A DNA stretch of 64,000 bases from Mycolicibacterium novocastrense (GCF_001570485.1 NZ_BCTA01000017.1:34519-98518); one strand, 5' to 3'. Shown: positions 25,656 to 35,094, numbered from the stretch's first letter. A program made the numbers and translations. Notes: generated from the letters alone by a model not told the origin.

Positions 25656-25717
25656 CGCCGAGACTGCGCTATTTGACGAGATTCGCCCTGTTTCCGTCAG
25701 AAACCGTAGTTTCGGCG
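25656..25717. repeat. Dispersed palindromic repeat, copy 1
   Basis: Arms at 25656-25678 (cgccgagactgcgctatttg then acg) and 25695-25717 (cgtcagaaaccgtagtttcg then gcg) are imperfect inverted copies of the unit gccgaaactgcggtttctga. They form a hairpin between the ureohydrolase stop and the nitrilase start. Further copies are at 36654-36712 and, with one arm only, 63877-63897. Confidence 0.85.
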
Positions 25718-25738
25718 AAGCGCCGTAGGCTGGGGCCC

Positions 25739-26554
25739 ATGCGGATTGCCCTCGCGCAGATCCTCAGCGGCACCGACCCGTCGGCGAACCTCGCGGTCGT
25801 GGCGGACTACACCCGCCGCGCCGCCGACGCCGGCGCCCGGATGGTGCTGTTCCCCGAGGCCACGATGTGCCGGTTCGGGGTGCCGCTGGCCCCGGTCGCC
25901 GAACCGCTCGACGGGCCGTGGGCCTCGGGCGTGCGGGCCATCGCCGAGCGGGCGGGCATCGTCGTCGTCGCGGGCATGTTCGTGCCTTCGGGCGACGGGC
26001 GGGTTCTCAACACGCTGATCGCCGCCGGCGACGGTGTTGACGCGCACTACGAGAAGATCCACCTCTACGACGCGTTCGGGTTCCAGGAGTCCAAGACGGT
26101 CGCGCCCGGCCGGGAGCCGGTCCTGATCGAGGTCGACGGTGTGAGTGTCGGGCTGACGCTGTGCTACGACGTCCGCTTTCCGGAGCTCTACGTCGAGCTG
26201 GCGGAACGGGGTGCGCAGCTGATCACCGTGCACGCGTCGTGGGGCAGCGGGCCGGGCAAGCTCGACCAGTGGACGTTGCTGGCGAGGGCCCGCGCGATCG
26301 ACACGACCGGCTTCGTCGCCGCCGTCGACCAGGGCTGTCCGGAACCCGACATCGCGGCGCTCGGTCCGACCGGCGTGGGAAGCAGCCTGGTCGCGTCCCC
26401 GACCGGTGACGTGCTGGTCAGTGCGGGCGACGACCCGCAGTTGCTGGTGACGGACATCGACCTGGAGGACGGGCGCAAGGTGCGCGAGACGGTCGCGGTG
26501 TTGCGCAACCGCGCGGACTTTGCTCGTCGCGGTAAGGCAGAATCGCGCTCGTGA
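25739..26554 (+). CDS. Carbon-nitrogen hydrolase (nitrilase superfamily, Rv0480c-like)
   Basis: A 271-residue cytoplasmic amidase of the nitrilase superfamily. The catalytic triad is intact: Glu40 in LFPEATMCRF, Lys106 in HYEKIHLYDAF and Cys142 in TLCYDVRFPELY. Relatives hydrolyse omega-amides such as deaminated glutathione or alpha-ketoglutaramate; the real substrate is not evident. The open frame reaches upstream to 25649 through the palindromic repeat, but ATG at 25739 (MRIALAQILSG) is the family start. The DUF2993 gene overlaps its stop by GTGA. Its position after the ureohydrolase may be coincidence, since M. tuberculosis has it without that enzyme. Confidence 0.9.
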   Translation: MRIALAQILSGTDPSANLAVVADYTRRAADAGARMVLFPEATMCRFGVPLAPVAEPLDGPWASGVRAIAERAGIVVVAGMFVPSGDGRVLNTLIAAGDGVDAHYEKIHLYDAFGFQESKTVAPGREPVLIEVDGVSVGLTLCYDVRFPELYVELAERGAQLITVHASWGSGPGKLDQWTLLARARAIDTTGFVAAVDQGCPEPDIAALGPTGVGSSLVASPTGDVLVSAGDDPQLLVTDIDLEDGRKVRETVAVLRNRADFARRGKAESRS

Positions 26555-27477
26555 CTGACCCGTGGGCCCGCCCGAACCAGCCGTCGCCGCCGCAGGGCCA
26601 GGTCCCCTCGCCACAGCAGGACCAGGCTCCGCCACCGCAGGGCTCGCCGCCGCAGGGCCCGCCGCCGCAGGGGCCGCCGCCCGGACCCCATGGAGCCAAT
26701 GAACCGGGCCGAAGCGAGCCACCGCCCTCGGAGTCCAAGCTCAGGAGCCTGCTGCGCGATCCGCTGTCGATCGTGCTGGTGGTCGTCATCGTGGTGGCCC
26801 TGGTGCTGGCCGGCGTGCTCGCCGGCGAACTGTACGCACGTAAGCGCGCGAACGACGTCGTCGCAGGTGTCACGTCATGCGTGGTCGAAGACGAGGCGAG
26901 CGCATCGTTCGGCGTCATGCCGCCGTTCCTGATCCAGCACATGTCCGGCCACTACACGAACATCCACATCGAGACCGCAGGCAATCAGATCCGCGACGCC
27001 AAGGGTATGAAGGTCGAGTTGACCATCGAGGACGTCCGCCTCGAGGACACGGCCACCTCGGGCGGAACGATCGGTTCACTGGTCGCCGACATCAACTGGT
27101 CGTCGGAGGGCATTCGGCAGACCATCTCCGATTCGATCCCGCTCATCGGCGCGTTCGTCAGCGGTGTCACGACCAACCCGTCCGACGACACGATCGAGTT
27201 GGAAGGCGGGCTCGGCTCGATCAGGGCCCGGCCGGCGGTCGTCGACGGCGGGATCTCGCTACAGGTGATCGAACTGACCGGTCTGGGTTTCACGCTGCCC
27301 CGCGAAGCCGTGCAGCCGGCGTTGGACGCGTTCACTTCCGAGCTGACGAAGAACTACCCGATGAACATCAAGGCCGATTCGGTGGAGGTCACCGATGAGG
27401 GTGTGGTGAGCCGGTTCTCGACGCGTAACGCCGATATCCCGAAGGGTCAGCAGGATCCCTGCTTCGCCGAGCTGTGA
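26551..27477 (+). CDS. DUF2993 membrane-anchored protein (Rv0479c, LmeA-related)
   Basis: A 308-residue protein. A Pro/Gln-rich head (repeats of PPQGPPPQG) of about 60 residues precedes one membrane anchor (SIVLVVVIVVALVLAGVLAG), then an extracytoplasmic DUF2993 domain. That is the lipid-binding TULIP-like fold seen in LmeA, a mycobacterial protein needed for lipomannan elongation. Two Cys residues (SCVVEDEAS and DPCFAEL) could pair outside the membrane. GTG at 26551 overlaps the nitrilase stop as GTGA. A role in envelope lipid handling is inferred from the family only. Confidence 0.85.
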   Translation: MTDPWARPNQPSPPQGQVPSPQQDQAPPPQGSPPQGPPPQGPPPGPHGANEPGRSEPPPSESKLRSLLRDPLSIVLVVVIVVALVLAGVLAGELYARKRANDVVAGVTSCVVEDEASASFGVMPPFLIQHMSGHYTNIHIETAGNQIRDAKGMKVELTIEDVRLEDTATSGGTIGSLVADINWSSEGIRQTISDSIPLIGAFVSGVTTNPSDDTIELEGGLGSIRARPAVVDGGISLQVIELTGLGFTLPREAVQPALDAFTSELTKNYPMNIKADSVEVTDEGVVSRFSTRNADIPKGQQDPCFAEL

Positions 27478-27480
27478 CCG

Positions 27481-29001
27481 TCAGTCGGTGACACCGGTCC
27501 AGCGGAAACTGTTGACGTACTTGCCCATATCGATCGCCAGCTGCAAGTTGGCACCCGACGGATGGCCCGTGCCGAAGTCGGGTGTGAATTCGCGGTAGGG
27601 GCCGATCGCCGAGGCCACCAGGGCGACATCGTTTTTGACGGCGACCATCACGATCAGCCGGAGCCGGGTGAAGCTGCCGCTGGCGTCCTGGGGATAGTCA
27701 TCGGCGACGACGCCGTAGCCGGGTTCATAGCCGACCATCGCGTTGGGGATCTCGTATTCGGTTGCGGCGTCCGGGTAGTACTCGTTGATCAGGTCCTCGG
27801 CGACCTGCTTGGCGGTCCGGTTTGCGGCGGGCAGACCGAACAGCTCGAGCATGCCGGTGTCCCCGCCGGTGAACTCCAGCTCGACCCCATCGGGGAGCAG
27901 CGTAGCCTCGTACGCGCTACCGGGTCCCGGGTATTGGACGGAGAACGACCCGTCTGCGGCATAGAACCGCGGGTTGGATTCGATGGGCTCGCCGATCGGA
28001 GGCCGCCCACAATCGGGCGGGCACACGATCTTCGCGACGTCGGGGGTGGTGAGCACGGCCGTCACCGCACCGGCCGTGACCGCGATGGCCGCGCCCACAC
28101 CCAGCGTCACGAGGACCCGCGCGCGGCCGGCCTCCCCCTCGGGGTTCGGCTCCTCTGGCAATGGGCCCGCGGCACGCTGCCCACCGCGCAGCGCAGCCAG
28201 TGCGACCACGGCGATGGCGGCATGCACGATCAGATGCACGATGTGCGGCGCCGGGGTGTACTCGGTGACACCCATGATCGTGTAAAGCACCAGCGTCACA
28301 ATCACACTCGCGACGATCATCCTCCGACGCCCCGCCCACAGCGCGAGGCCCACGAGCCCGCCGAGCGTCAGCGCGGTCAACGGCAGGGTCAACCCCTGAA
28401 TACCGGCCTGCACCAGAAGCGCGCTGACCCACAGGTCTTCGGCCCTGAAACCGGTCGCGAACTGCGGAACCAATCTGGTTGACGTCGCTGCCGACGTGAA
28501 GACGACGGCGCTCAACGCCCCGACCGCGTAACCGTCGAACGGCAGACGAGTCACCCCGCGGCGCAACCGCAGCACCGCCGCCGGAATCAGCATCGCGATC
28601 GCACCACCGACCGGTATCGCAATGCCTGTCAACAGCTTTTCGCGATCCAGCTCGCCGCCGCTGAGTGCGACATCGTGGGACTCGGCGACGATGCTGCCGG
28701 TCGCCAACGCCCACCCGACACCGAGCACCGCGGCCAGCGCAGCGGTCTGAATCAGCTGCCGTGCCGGTAGGTCGTGACCTGCCTGACGCAGATAGCCGAT
28801 GAACACCAGCGCCACACCGACCGCTCCGATCGCGATCAGCGGCGCCTGCCAACGCAGTAGCGCGAACCCGACGAGCATCGTCGCCAGTGCTGCCAGCGCG
28901 AGCCCGAACGTCGCCCTCGAACGATCCGACACATGCGGAAACAACAAGCTCGTCAGGGGATCTCGCCACCGACGTCGGCGGCGCGGTGACGCTTCGGTCA
29001 A
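27481..29001 (-). CDS. Multi-pass membrane protein with extracytoplasmic C-terminal domain
   Basis: A 506-residue protein that I do not recognise. After a basic start (SPRRRRRWRDP), about nine hydrophobic segments occupy the first 310 residues. A final membrane helix (VTLGVGAAIAVTAGAVTAVL) leads into a soluble domain of about 175 residues with a CPPDCG disulfide-like pair, a SFSVQYPGPGSAYEAT strand and a YEPGYGVVADDYP turn. TTG at 29001 overlaps the stop of the S53 peptidase gene as TTGA, so it is translationally coupled to that protease and may be its membrane partner or substrate. Confidence 0.7.
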   Translation of the reverse strand: MTEASPRRRRRWRDPLTSLLFPHVSDRSRATFGLALAALATMLVGFALLRWQAPLIAIGAVGVALVFIGYLRQAGHDLPARQLIQTAALAAVLGVGWALATGSIVAESHDVALSGGELDREKLLTGIAIPVGGAIAMLIPAAVLRLRRGVTRLPFDGYAVGALSAVVFTSAATSTRLVPQFATGFRAEDLWVSALLVQAGIQGLTLPLTALTLGGLVGLALWAGRRRMIVASVIVTLVLYTIMGVTEYTPAPHIVHLIVHAAIAVVALAALRGGQRAAGPLPEEPNPEGEAGRARVLVTLGVGAAIAVTAGAVTAVLTTPDVAKIVCPPDCGRPPIGEPIESNPRFYAADGSFSVQYPGPGSAYEATLLPDGVELEFTGGDTGMLELFGLPAANRTAKQVAEDLINEYYPDAATEYEIPNAMVGYEPGYGVVADDYPQDASGSFTRLRLIVMVAVKNDVALVASAIGPYREFTPDFGTGHPSGANLQLAIDMGKYVNSFRWTGVTD

Positions 29002-30656
29002 CGCGACGTCTTCTGCAGGTCGAGGATGTTGCGCGCGAGGTTCTCGGTGTTCGGGCTGCCGAGGCCCGTCACCAAGTCGTACCCCGGCGACGCCAGATCG
29101 ACGGCGTTGCCGCCCTTGGTCACATCACGGAAGCCGGGCAGACGCGACCCGGAGGCCACTTGGTAGAGCACGGGATTGAGGTTCCCGACCTGTCGCCCAC
29201 CGTTGGCCAACAGGTACTGGTTCATCAGCACGGTGAGGGCCGCCCAGATCGGGGCCGATTGCGACGTGCCGCCGCCGACGACCTCGCGCTGGCCGAAGAT
29301 GAACCGCACACCGGTGAAGGGATCGGCGACCGCGGAGACGTCGGGGAGCAGACGGCGGCGCTCGGTGTCACGCTCGACGTCCAATTTCTGCTGCCACGCC
29401 GGCCGGGCGAACAACTTCGCCACCCCGCCGCTACTGCCCTGCGACAGTGGGGAATCCACCCACGCGTGTTCGGCCAGCCACTGCCCGCGCGTACCTGTCG
29501 ACAGCGTCGTGCCTCCGACCGACGTCATCGTGGGAAGCGAGGCGACCGCGTCGACACCGATGTCGTCCGGTCCCGGCGGAGCCGACCAGCGGTCGCCGCC
29601 TTTGCACTCCAGACCGGCGGAGTCCCCGCTGGCGTCGAACGCCGTGGTGCCGCGCCGCTGAGCGGCCATCAGGGCCGCCTCGACCGGAGCCAGATCGGCC
29701 GCGGTGACGAACGCCTCGCATCCCCATCCGATCGACAGGCTCCACACGGCCCCGGGGTAGTCACGGTCGACCTGTTCGAACAGTCGTCCGAGCTTCTCGT
29801 AGGTGCCGTCACCCTCGACCGTCGGCCTGGCGTTGACCACCACAAGCCGCGCATCGGGCGCAATCGCGTGCGCCACTTGCAGATCCATCGCCGTCTCACC
29901 GTGCACCTCGGACGGTTTGCCGCCCACGATCTCGGGTGTGAACCGCGGTAACCCGGATGTGTCGGCGAACAGGTCGAGGTCCTCCTGTTCGACGCTGTCG
30001 AACGCGAAGATGACAATCGTTGCGCCCTCACCGGTGAAACCGGCGTCGGCCAACGGCGTGGCGTTGTACGCCGACAACAATCCGTCGGGTGTCAGCCCGC
30101 CCTTGGGCACGTCGAGGGGAACGATGTCGGGCCGCTTCATGCGGTACGGGGTGTAGCTCATCACCCGTCCGACCGCGGTGACGTCGTCGCGCAGTGCCGC
30201 CGGTATCGCCGGCTGTTCGGGCGAGGCGTAGAACTCCTCGCCTTTCGGAGTCCGGTAGTCGCGCACCGGAATCCCGAACGCCCGCGCGAGATCCCCGGCC
30301 GCCCCCTCGACGATCGCCCATCCGTCACCGGGCCGCCAGCGCACCCAGAGGTCGCGGGCGTCCGCCCAGCCCATCAAGGCGGCCGGGCGTTCCGGTGCGC
30401 CGAGCGTGACGGTGACTTGCGCGTCCGCCGAACGTGACGGGCCCAGGTCTGTCGAACTCGCCAACAATGCCGCATAGGCGCCGGTGATCACCGCCGGGGT
30501 GCGCGATGCACACGCACCCGACGCCGCGATCAGCAGCGCGGCGGTGAGGACGGCCGCGACCCCGGGCCTACTGGCCGTAAGGACCGCGGTGCCGACCGGG
30601 CGTCGGACCGGGAGCAGGCGGCGCATGAACGGTGGGCGAGAACGGGTTCGGCTCAT
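28998..30656 (-). CDS. S53-family (sedolisin) serine-carboxyl peptidase, secreted
   Basis: A 552-residue predicted extracytoplasmic protease. A basic head and the hydrophobic segment VAAVLTAALLIAASGACASR (possible lipobox SGAC) direct export. A pro-domain follows, then the sedolisin catalytic domain: the Glu and Asp of HGETAMDLQVAHAIAPDARL, and the nucleophile Ser in GGGTSQSAPIW. The oxyanion Asp is probably in FDASGDSAG. The C-terminal DLVTGLGSPN is the calcium-site region. The start is uncertain: ATG 30656 or ATG 30626; both overlap the small lipoprotein gene. The longer open frame to 30794 is Arg-rich and unlikely to be translated. Confidence 0.85.
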   Translation of the reverse strand: MSRTRSRPPFMRRLLPVRRPVGTAVLTASRPGVAAVLTAALLIAASGACASRTPAVITGAYAALLASSTDLGPSRSADAQVTVTLGAPERPAALMGWADARDLWVRWRPGDGWAIVEGAAGDLARAFGIPVRDYRTPKGEEFYASPEQPAIPAALRDDVTAVGRVMSYTPYRMKRPDIVPLDVPKGGLTPDGLLSAYNATPLADAGFTGEGATIVIFAFDSVEQEDLDLFADTSGLPRFTPEIVGGKPSEVHGETAMDLQVAHAIAPDARLVVVNARPTVEGDGTYEKLGRLFEQVDRDYPGAVWSLSIGWGCEAFVTAADLAPVEAALMAAQRRGTTAFDASGDSAGLECKGGDRWSAPPGPDDIGVDAVASLPTMTSVGGTTLSTGTRGQWLAEHAWVDSPLSQGSSGGVAKLFARPAWQQKLDVERDTERRRLLPDVSAVADPFTGVRFIFGQREVVGGGTSQSAPIWAALTVLMNQYLLANGGRQVGNLNPVLYQVASGSRLPGFRDVTKGGNAVDLASPGYDLVTGLGSPNTENLARNILDLQKTSR

Positions 30657-30864
30657 TGGGATCGATGCGCGGCGCCTTCTCCGTCGGCGTGGCGGGAGGA
30701 GGCGGCGCCGTAGTGGTGGTGGTCGTTGTCGTCGTCGTTGTCGACGTCTCGGGTGCCTGTCCCTCTTCGCTGGAGCAGCCGGCGGTGAATGCACCCATCG
30801 CCAGCACCGCGGTCACCCCCGCTCCGGCCAGCGTTCGACGTAGCAAACCGCTTTGAGTCATCAT
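30568..30864 (-). CDS. Small Thr/Pro-rich lipoprotein
   Basis: A 98-residue predicted lipoprotein. The signal MMTQSGLLRRTLAGAGVTAV ends in the lipobox FTAGC, followed by SSEEGQAPETS, then a run of eleven Thr and a Pro-rich stretch (APPPPATPTEKAP). This is a typical surface linker with no folded domain. The Thr run is coded by a trinucleotide-rich tract (about 30712-30745) that could vary in length by slippage. The 3' end overlaps the start of the S53 peptidase gene in another frame by 59 or 89 nt. ATG at 30864, with a second ATG next to it. Confidence 0.65.
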   Translation of the reverse strand: MMTQSGLLRRTLAGAGVTAVLAMGAFTAGCSSEEGQAPETSTTTTTTTTTTTAPPPPATPTEKAPRIDPNEPNPFSPTVHAPPAPGPTPGRHRGPYGQ

Positions 30865-30965
30865 GATCAGATCCTATCCACGGTTTCCCGTGTGCGCAGA
30901 TGGCGATGGTTCCAGCCGTCGGGGGCGGACGTCACTATACGGCAAATATCGGTTAGCGGCGTAAA

Positions 30966-31658
30966 TTACTGTCGGCGGTCGGCTTTCGGGAAGCCCTCGA
31001 GTACCGCCCGCGTTCCCGACAGTCCCAGTCGGGTGGCACCGGCGTTGAGCATCGCGATCGCGTCGTCGGCGGTCCGGATACCGCCACTGGCCTTGACCTG
31101 TGGCCCCACCGTCGCCATCAATTCCACTGCGCGCACCGACGCCCCGCCTGCGGGATGAAATCCCGTGGAGGTCTTGATGAAATCGGCGCCCGCGTCCGCC
31201 GCGGCCCGGCAGGTGCCGAGCAAGGTCTGCTCGTCACCGAGCAGTAGAAGCGCGGCGGACTCGACGATCACTTTCAGCGTTGCGCGGGCACCGATCTCGG
31301 CACGCACCGCCTCGACATCGGCGCGCACCGCCGCGAGGTCGCCGTGCAGCGCCGCCCCCACATCGATCACCATGTCGATCTCGCCGGCGCCGTCTTCGAC
31401 CGCGAGCCGCGCCTCGGAGGCTTTGATCACCGAAAGATGCTTACCCGAGGGGAATCCGACCACCGCACACACCACCTGCGACGGTGAACCGGACCGTCTG
31501 GCGACCGAAACCATCGACGGCGACACGCAGACCGCGTAAACCCCGAGCGCCGCAGCCTCCTCGGCGACCGCCGCGACGTCGGCCTCGGTCGCCTCGGGCT
31601 TGAGCAGTGTGTGATCGACCAGTCCGGCGACCTCGTCGCGTCGGTAGCTGCGAGTCAT
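30966..31658 (-). CDS. deoC: Deoxyribose-phosphate aldolase
   Basis: Cleaves 2-deoxyribose-5-phosphate to glyceraldehyde-3-phosphate and acetaldehyde (deoxynucleoside salvage, cytoplasm). The protein has 230 residues in a TIM barrel. [12 protein letters not shown] opens the fold, [20 protein letters not shown] and [18 protein letters not shown] follow, the Schiff-base lysine is in [16 protein letters not shown], and [20 protein letters not shown] holds the second lysine. The frame is open to 31955, but ATG at 31658 fits the family; it overlaps the DUF2599 gene stop by one base (TGATG). Confidence 0.96.
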   Translation of the reverse strand: MTRSYRRDEVAGLVDHTLLKPEATEADVAAVAEEAAALGVYAVCVSPSMVSVARRSGSPSQVVCAVVGFPSGKHLSVIKASEARLAVEDGAGEIDMVIDVGAALHGDLAAVRADVEAVRAEIGARATLKVIVESAALLLLGDEQTLLGTCRAAADAGADFIKTSTGFHPAGGASVRAVELMATVGPQVKASGGIRTADDAIAMLNAGATRLGLSGTRAVLEGFPKADRRQ

Positions 31659-32092
31659 CAGAACGGCTCTTCGGTACCGCCGGGGTTGCAGCCGGTCTCC
31701 ACCATCTCCTCGTAGGAGACCTCGGGACGCCACGGCTCGAGATTCCAACTGACCTTGCCGGGTTGGTAGTACTCGGCGAATTCCCAGTGACAGACGAATT
31801 GCGGCTTCATGCCCGGGATGTCCGCATCGGGCGCGAGCGTCAACACCTCGGCCCAGGCCGCCTCGCCCTGAGCGGGGGCGGACAGCCCGGAGGCCTGCCG
31901 TCCGGCCGCGGTCGGATACACCCGCAGACTCGACAGGTCGCCCCACTTGGCCCATTCGACGTGATCGACGAGCGGCGGGGCAGGAATGGTCGGGTTGGCA
32001 GGCGGCGCCGGATTCGCCGACGCCACGGGACCGGCCAGCGCGGGCACGATGAGGCCGGCCGCCATGATGACGACCGCGACGAGGCGATGCAC
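31658..32092 (-). CDS. Secreted DUF2599 protein (Rv0477-like)
   Basis: A 144-residue exported protein. The signal peptide [20 protein letters not shown] ends near [11 protein letters not shown], then a Pro-rich linker leads into a DUF2599 domain ([40 protein letters not shown], and VETGCNPG). Two cysteines could form a disulfide. The function is unknown. GTG at 32092 overlaps the stop of the DUF2516 gene by one base (TAGTG) and its own stop overlaps deoC, making a tightly coupled three-gene string. Confidence 0.85.
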   Translation of the reverse strand: MHRLVAVVIMAAGLIVPALAGPVASANPAPPANPTIPAPPLVDHVEWAKWGDLSSLRVYPTAAGRQASGLSAPAQGEAAWAEVLTLAPDADIPGMKPQFVCHWEFAEYYQPGKVSWNLEPWRPEVSYEEMVETGCNPGGTEEPF

Positions 32093-32376
32093 TACCGGGA
32101 CTTCCCCTGGACCTCGAGCAGCTTGGGTCGGACGTCGACCAGGTAGACGCCGGCCGCGACGGCTGCGATGGCGGGCCCCAGCACGGAACCGAGGACCAGC
32201 GCCAGCAGCCCGGCGACCCCGAGGATGACCAACCAGACCGGCTTGGTCAGTTTGTCGGCGGCCGGATAAGCGTCCGGCCGTTGCATCGCCGCATGAACGA
32301 ACGCGTACACCGTCGTCGCGAGCACGGCGATCTGCAAAAAGAAGAGGACGTAACCCACCAAGCCTTGGAGCTGCAC
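32092..32376 (-). CDS. DUF2516 small membrane protein (Rv0476-like)
   Basis: A 94-residue membrane protein. [20 protein letters not shown] forms a first helix and [20 protein letters not shown] with [15 protein letters not shown] the second and third, with a short basic cytoplasmic tail ([12 protein letters not shown]). This is the DUF2516 family, conserved next to hbhA in mycobacteria; its function is unknown. Start at 32376. The 66 nt to the hbhA stop show no clear terminator. It is probably the first gene of the DUF2516-DUF2599-deoC string or part of the hbhA unit. Confidence 0.88.
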   Translation of the reverse strand: MQLQGLVGYVLFFLQIAVLATTVYAFVHAAMQRPDAYPAADKLTKPVWLVILGVAGLLALVLGSVLGPAIAAVAAGVYLVDVRPKLLEVQGKSR

Positions 32377-32442
32377 GCTTCAAGACTAAGCGGGTTACGT
32401 CCCCTCGGTCGACTTTGGGCCTTCAGACCCGCTGTCGAGTCC

Positions 32443-33075
32443 TTACTTCTGGGTGACCTTCTTGGCCGCAGCCTTCTTGGCGGGGGCCTTCTTGGCCGGG
32501 GTCTTCTTCGCCGGGGTCTTGGCCGGAGCCTTCTTGGCGGTGTTCTTGACCGGCGCGGCACCCTTTTCTGCCTTCTTCGGCAGCTCGACGCCGACCAGCT
32601 TGGCGGCACGCTCACCCACGGCGCGGGTCTGCGCGGCCACGTTGCCCAGCGCCTCCTGGGTCAGCTCGACGGCCTGGTCGGTGTAGCCCTCGACGCGGCC
32701 GGCGGCCTCGCTGAAGCCGGACTGGCTGCGCAGGCGCTCGAGTGCGGCCTCGCCGCGCTCGACGAGCTTGTTGTAGGTGGTCTGCGCCGCCTCGGCGTAG
32801 GTCTCGGCGAACTTGCGCAGCTCGTCGGAGCTCAGACGGTCGCGCAGCTCACCGAACTGCGTCGGCAGGTCCTCCTGCAACCGGTCGATCCGGGCGCGGG
32901 TCTCCTCGACGCGGCTACGCGAGTCGGTGCGGGCGTCGTCGGCGCGCTCACGAAGGGCGGCGACGATCTCGTTGACCCGCTCGAGCGCGAGGTCGGCGGC
33001 ACCGACGGCGGCGAGCAACGGCGCCTTGAGGTCGTCGGGGGTGGGCTGGTTCTTGGCGGGGGTGTTCTTGGCCAT
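32443..33075 (-). CDS. hbhA: Heparin-binding hemagglutinin
   Basis: A surface adhesin of mycobacteria, 210 residues, also tied to intracellular lipid inclusions in some species. A long Ala/Glu/Arg-rich coiled coil ([20 protein letters not shown] to about residue 150) is followed by a Lys/Ala/Pro-rich C-terminal tail with repeated KKAPAKK-type units, the heparan-sulfate-binding and methylated region. No signal peptide is visible, as is usual for this protein. ATG at 33075 with AGGAA upstream. The HTH regulator gene is immediately upstream on the same strand (57-nt gap), as in M. tuberculosis. Confidence 0.96.
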   Translation of the reverse strand: MAKNTPAKNQPTPDDLKAPLLAAVGAADLALERVNEIVAALRERADDARTDSRSRVEETRARIDRLQEDLPTQFGELRDRLSSDELRKFAETYAEAAQTTYNKLVERGEAALERLRSQSGFSEAAGRVEGYTDQAVELTQEALGNVAAQTRAVGERAAKLVGVELPKKAEKGAAPVKNTAKKAPAKTPAKKTPAKKAPAKKAAAKKVTQK

Positions 33076-33132
33076 GGTGTTCCTTTCTCAAAGTTTGTCG
33101 TTGGCTTGCGTTCTGTTCAGAAGGTGGAGTCT

Positions 33133-33561
33133 CTATTCAGTCGACGACTCCTGTTCTGTGTCGCTACCTGCTTCGTCAACTTCGGCCTCGTTCTGCTGAC
33201 AGAACGAGGTGTAGATGTCGAGCAGCACCTGCTTCTGCCGCTCGGTGATCGCCGTGTCGTTGACGATGGCGTCGCGCACCTCGCTCTTTTCGCTGGGCTC
33301 GAGAATCCCGGCCCGCACGTAGAGCACCTCCGCCGACAAGCGCAACGCCTTGGCGATCTGGTTGAGCACGTCGGCGGAGGGTTTGCGCAATCCCCGCTCG
33401 ATCTGGCTGAGGTAGGGATTGCTGACGCCGGCCTTCTCGGCCAACTGTCGTACGGATACCTGGGCGGCCTCGCGCTGCGTCCGGATGAAGGTGCCGATGT
33501 CCTGGGCGGCGGTCTGCGCAGCGTTGGACACGACGACGGCAAGATTGTCATCCTGCGACAT
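33133..33561 (-). CDS. XRE-family transcriptional regulator (Rv0474-like)
   Basis: A 142-residue regulator. After about 20 residues comes a Cro/CI-type helix-turn-helix (IGTFIRTQREAAQVSVRQLA then EKAGVSNPYLSQIERGLRKP), followed by a helical segment (LSAEVLYVRAGILEPSEKSE) and an acidic tail. The frame is open far upstream, but ATG at 33561 (MSQDDNLAVV) matches the conserved length. It is directly upstream of hbhA on the same strand and probably acts on this promoter region; that link is inference. About 90 nt separate it from the DUF445 gene. Confidence 0.9.
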   Translation of the reverse strand: MSQDDNLAVVVSNAAQTAAQDIGTFIRTQREAAQVSVRQLAEKAGVSNPYLSQIERGLRKPSADVLNQIAKALRLSAEVLYVRAGILEPSEKSEVRDAIVNDTAITERQKQVLLDIYTSFCQQNEAEVDEAGSDTEQESSTE

Positions 33562-33650
33562 ACGAAGCCCTCCACGCGTCGGGTATCCAATAAGCGACAG
33601 CCCTACCGTACGACGGAGTGCTAACTTTTGCAAGCACTCGTTAGCGCAGG

Positions 33651-34991
33651 TCAGAATATAAGTTGGGCTACGGAATAGATGACCAGGCCCGCCAGCGCGC
33701 CGACCACGGTTCCGTTGATCCGGATGAATTGCAGATCGCGTCCGACGTGGAGTTCGATGCGGCGGCTGGCCTCGTCGGCGTCCCACCGCTCGATGGTTTC
33801 GGTGATGATCGCGGTGATCTCCACCCCGTACTGGGCGACCAGGTGCTGGGCCGCCCGGATGATCCAGTTGTCCACCTTGTCGCGCAGGTCGGCGTCGTCG
33901 CGCAACGACTCCCCGATGAGCATCACGGAGTCCGCGATCCGCGTGCGCAGCGTCGATGAGGGGTCGTCGATCGACTCGAACAGGATGCGCTTGGCCGCCG
34001 TCCAGGCCGTCTCCGCCGCGCGGGTGACTTCGTCGCGGGCCATGACCTGTTCCTTGACGTTCTCGGCGCGATCGATGGTCGCCTGATCGTGCTGGAGGTC
34101 GTCGGCGAACTCGAACAGGAACCGGGTCGCCGACCGCCGCAGTTCGTGGTCCGGGTTGCGGCGCACCTTGTCGGTGAAGTCCATCAACTCGCGATGGATG
34201 CGGTCGCCGACGAGGTGGTCCACCCAGCGGGGGGACCAGGTGGGCGAATCGCGTTCGATCACCCGGTCGATCACGGGCCCGGCGTTCAGCGACCACTGGA
34301 AGGCGCGGTCGGCCAGCAATTGCAACAGGGCCTCCTGCCGGTGTTCGGCCAGCAGCGTGGCCAGCACGCGACCGATCGGCGGACCCCACTGCGGTTCGGC
34401 GATGCGCTTGACGATCATCCGGTCGAGCACCTGCTGCACATCCTCGTCGCGCAGCATCTCCACGAGAACCCGCAGCACCGTGGCGGTCTCGGCGGCAACG
34501 CGTTCGGCGTGCGAGCGTTCGGAGAGCCACTTTCCCAGCCGCCCGGCCACCTCGGCGTTGCGCAGCTTGGCCGACACGACTTCGGGAGACAGGAAGTTCT
34601 CGCGGACGAAGGTGCCGAGGCCCTCGCCGAGTTGGTCCTTCTTGCGCTTGATGATCGCGGTGTGCGGGATCGGGATGCCGAGCGGGTGTTTGAACAGCGC
34701 GGTGACCGCGAACCAGTCCGCGAGCGCGCCGACCATGCCGGCCTCGGCGGCAGCGCGCACATAGCCCACCCAGGCCGGCGCATCACCGGTGGACTGGACC
34801 CATGTGCAGACCAGGAAGACGACCGAGGCGCCGATGAGGAAGCTCAGCGCGACGACCTTCATGCGCCGCAGCGAGCGGCGGCGCTCCGCATCGCCGACGG
34901 AATCCGCCCCGGCCAGGGACTCGGCGAAGCTTCTCCGCGGAGCGGATGTCGCCGCCGGGGCGCCTCGTCCGGCGCTCGGTCTGTGTGCCAC
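33651..34991 (-). CDS. DUF445 family membrane protein (Rv0473-like)
   Basis: A 446-residue protein of the DUF445 (YjiN-like) family. An N-terminal Arg/Ala-rich segment is followed by a membrane helix (VVALSFLIGASVVFLVCTWV), the family block GMVGALADWFAVTALFKHPL with GIPIPHTAIIKRKKDQLGEG, a long helical cytoplasmic region, and a C-terminal membrane helix (VVGALAGLVIYSVAQLIF). The function is unknown. GTG at 34991 is chosen because it gives the family length; the open frame continues to 35267. Divergent from the TetR gene, with about 100 nt between them. Confidence 0.85.
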   Translation of the reverse strand: MAHRPSAGRGAPAATSAPRRSFAESLAGADSVGDAERRRSLRRMKVVALSFLIGASVVFLVCTWVQSTGDAPAWVGYVRAAAEAGMVGALADWFAVTALFKHPLGIPIPHTAIIKRKKDQLGEGLGTFVRENFLSPEVVSAKLRNAEVAGRLGKWLSERSHAERVAAETATVLRVLVEMLRDEDVQQVLDRMIVKRIAEPQWGPPIGRVLATLLAEHRQEALLQLLADRAFQWSLNAGPVIDRVIERDSPTWSPRWVDHLVGDRIHRELMDFTDKVRRNPDHELRRSATRFLFEFADDLQHDQATIDRAENVKEQVMARDEVTRAAETAWTAAKRILFESIDDPSSTLRTRIADSVMLIGESLRDDADLRDKVDNWIIRAAQHLVAQYGVEITAIITETIERWDADEASRRIELHVGRDLQFIRINGTVVGALAGLVIYSVAQLIF

Positions 34992-35094
34992 TCCACCATC
35001 ATCCGCTACGACGTGCGGCACCTCGGTCCGACAACCCGCGGTGTCAAGATCAGCCGTACTATCAAGGGGAACTACGGAACGGATCACGGGGATA

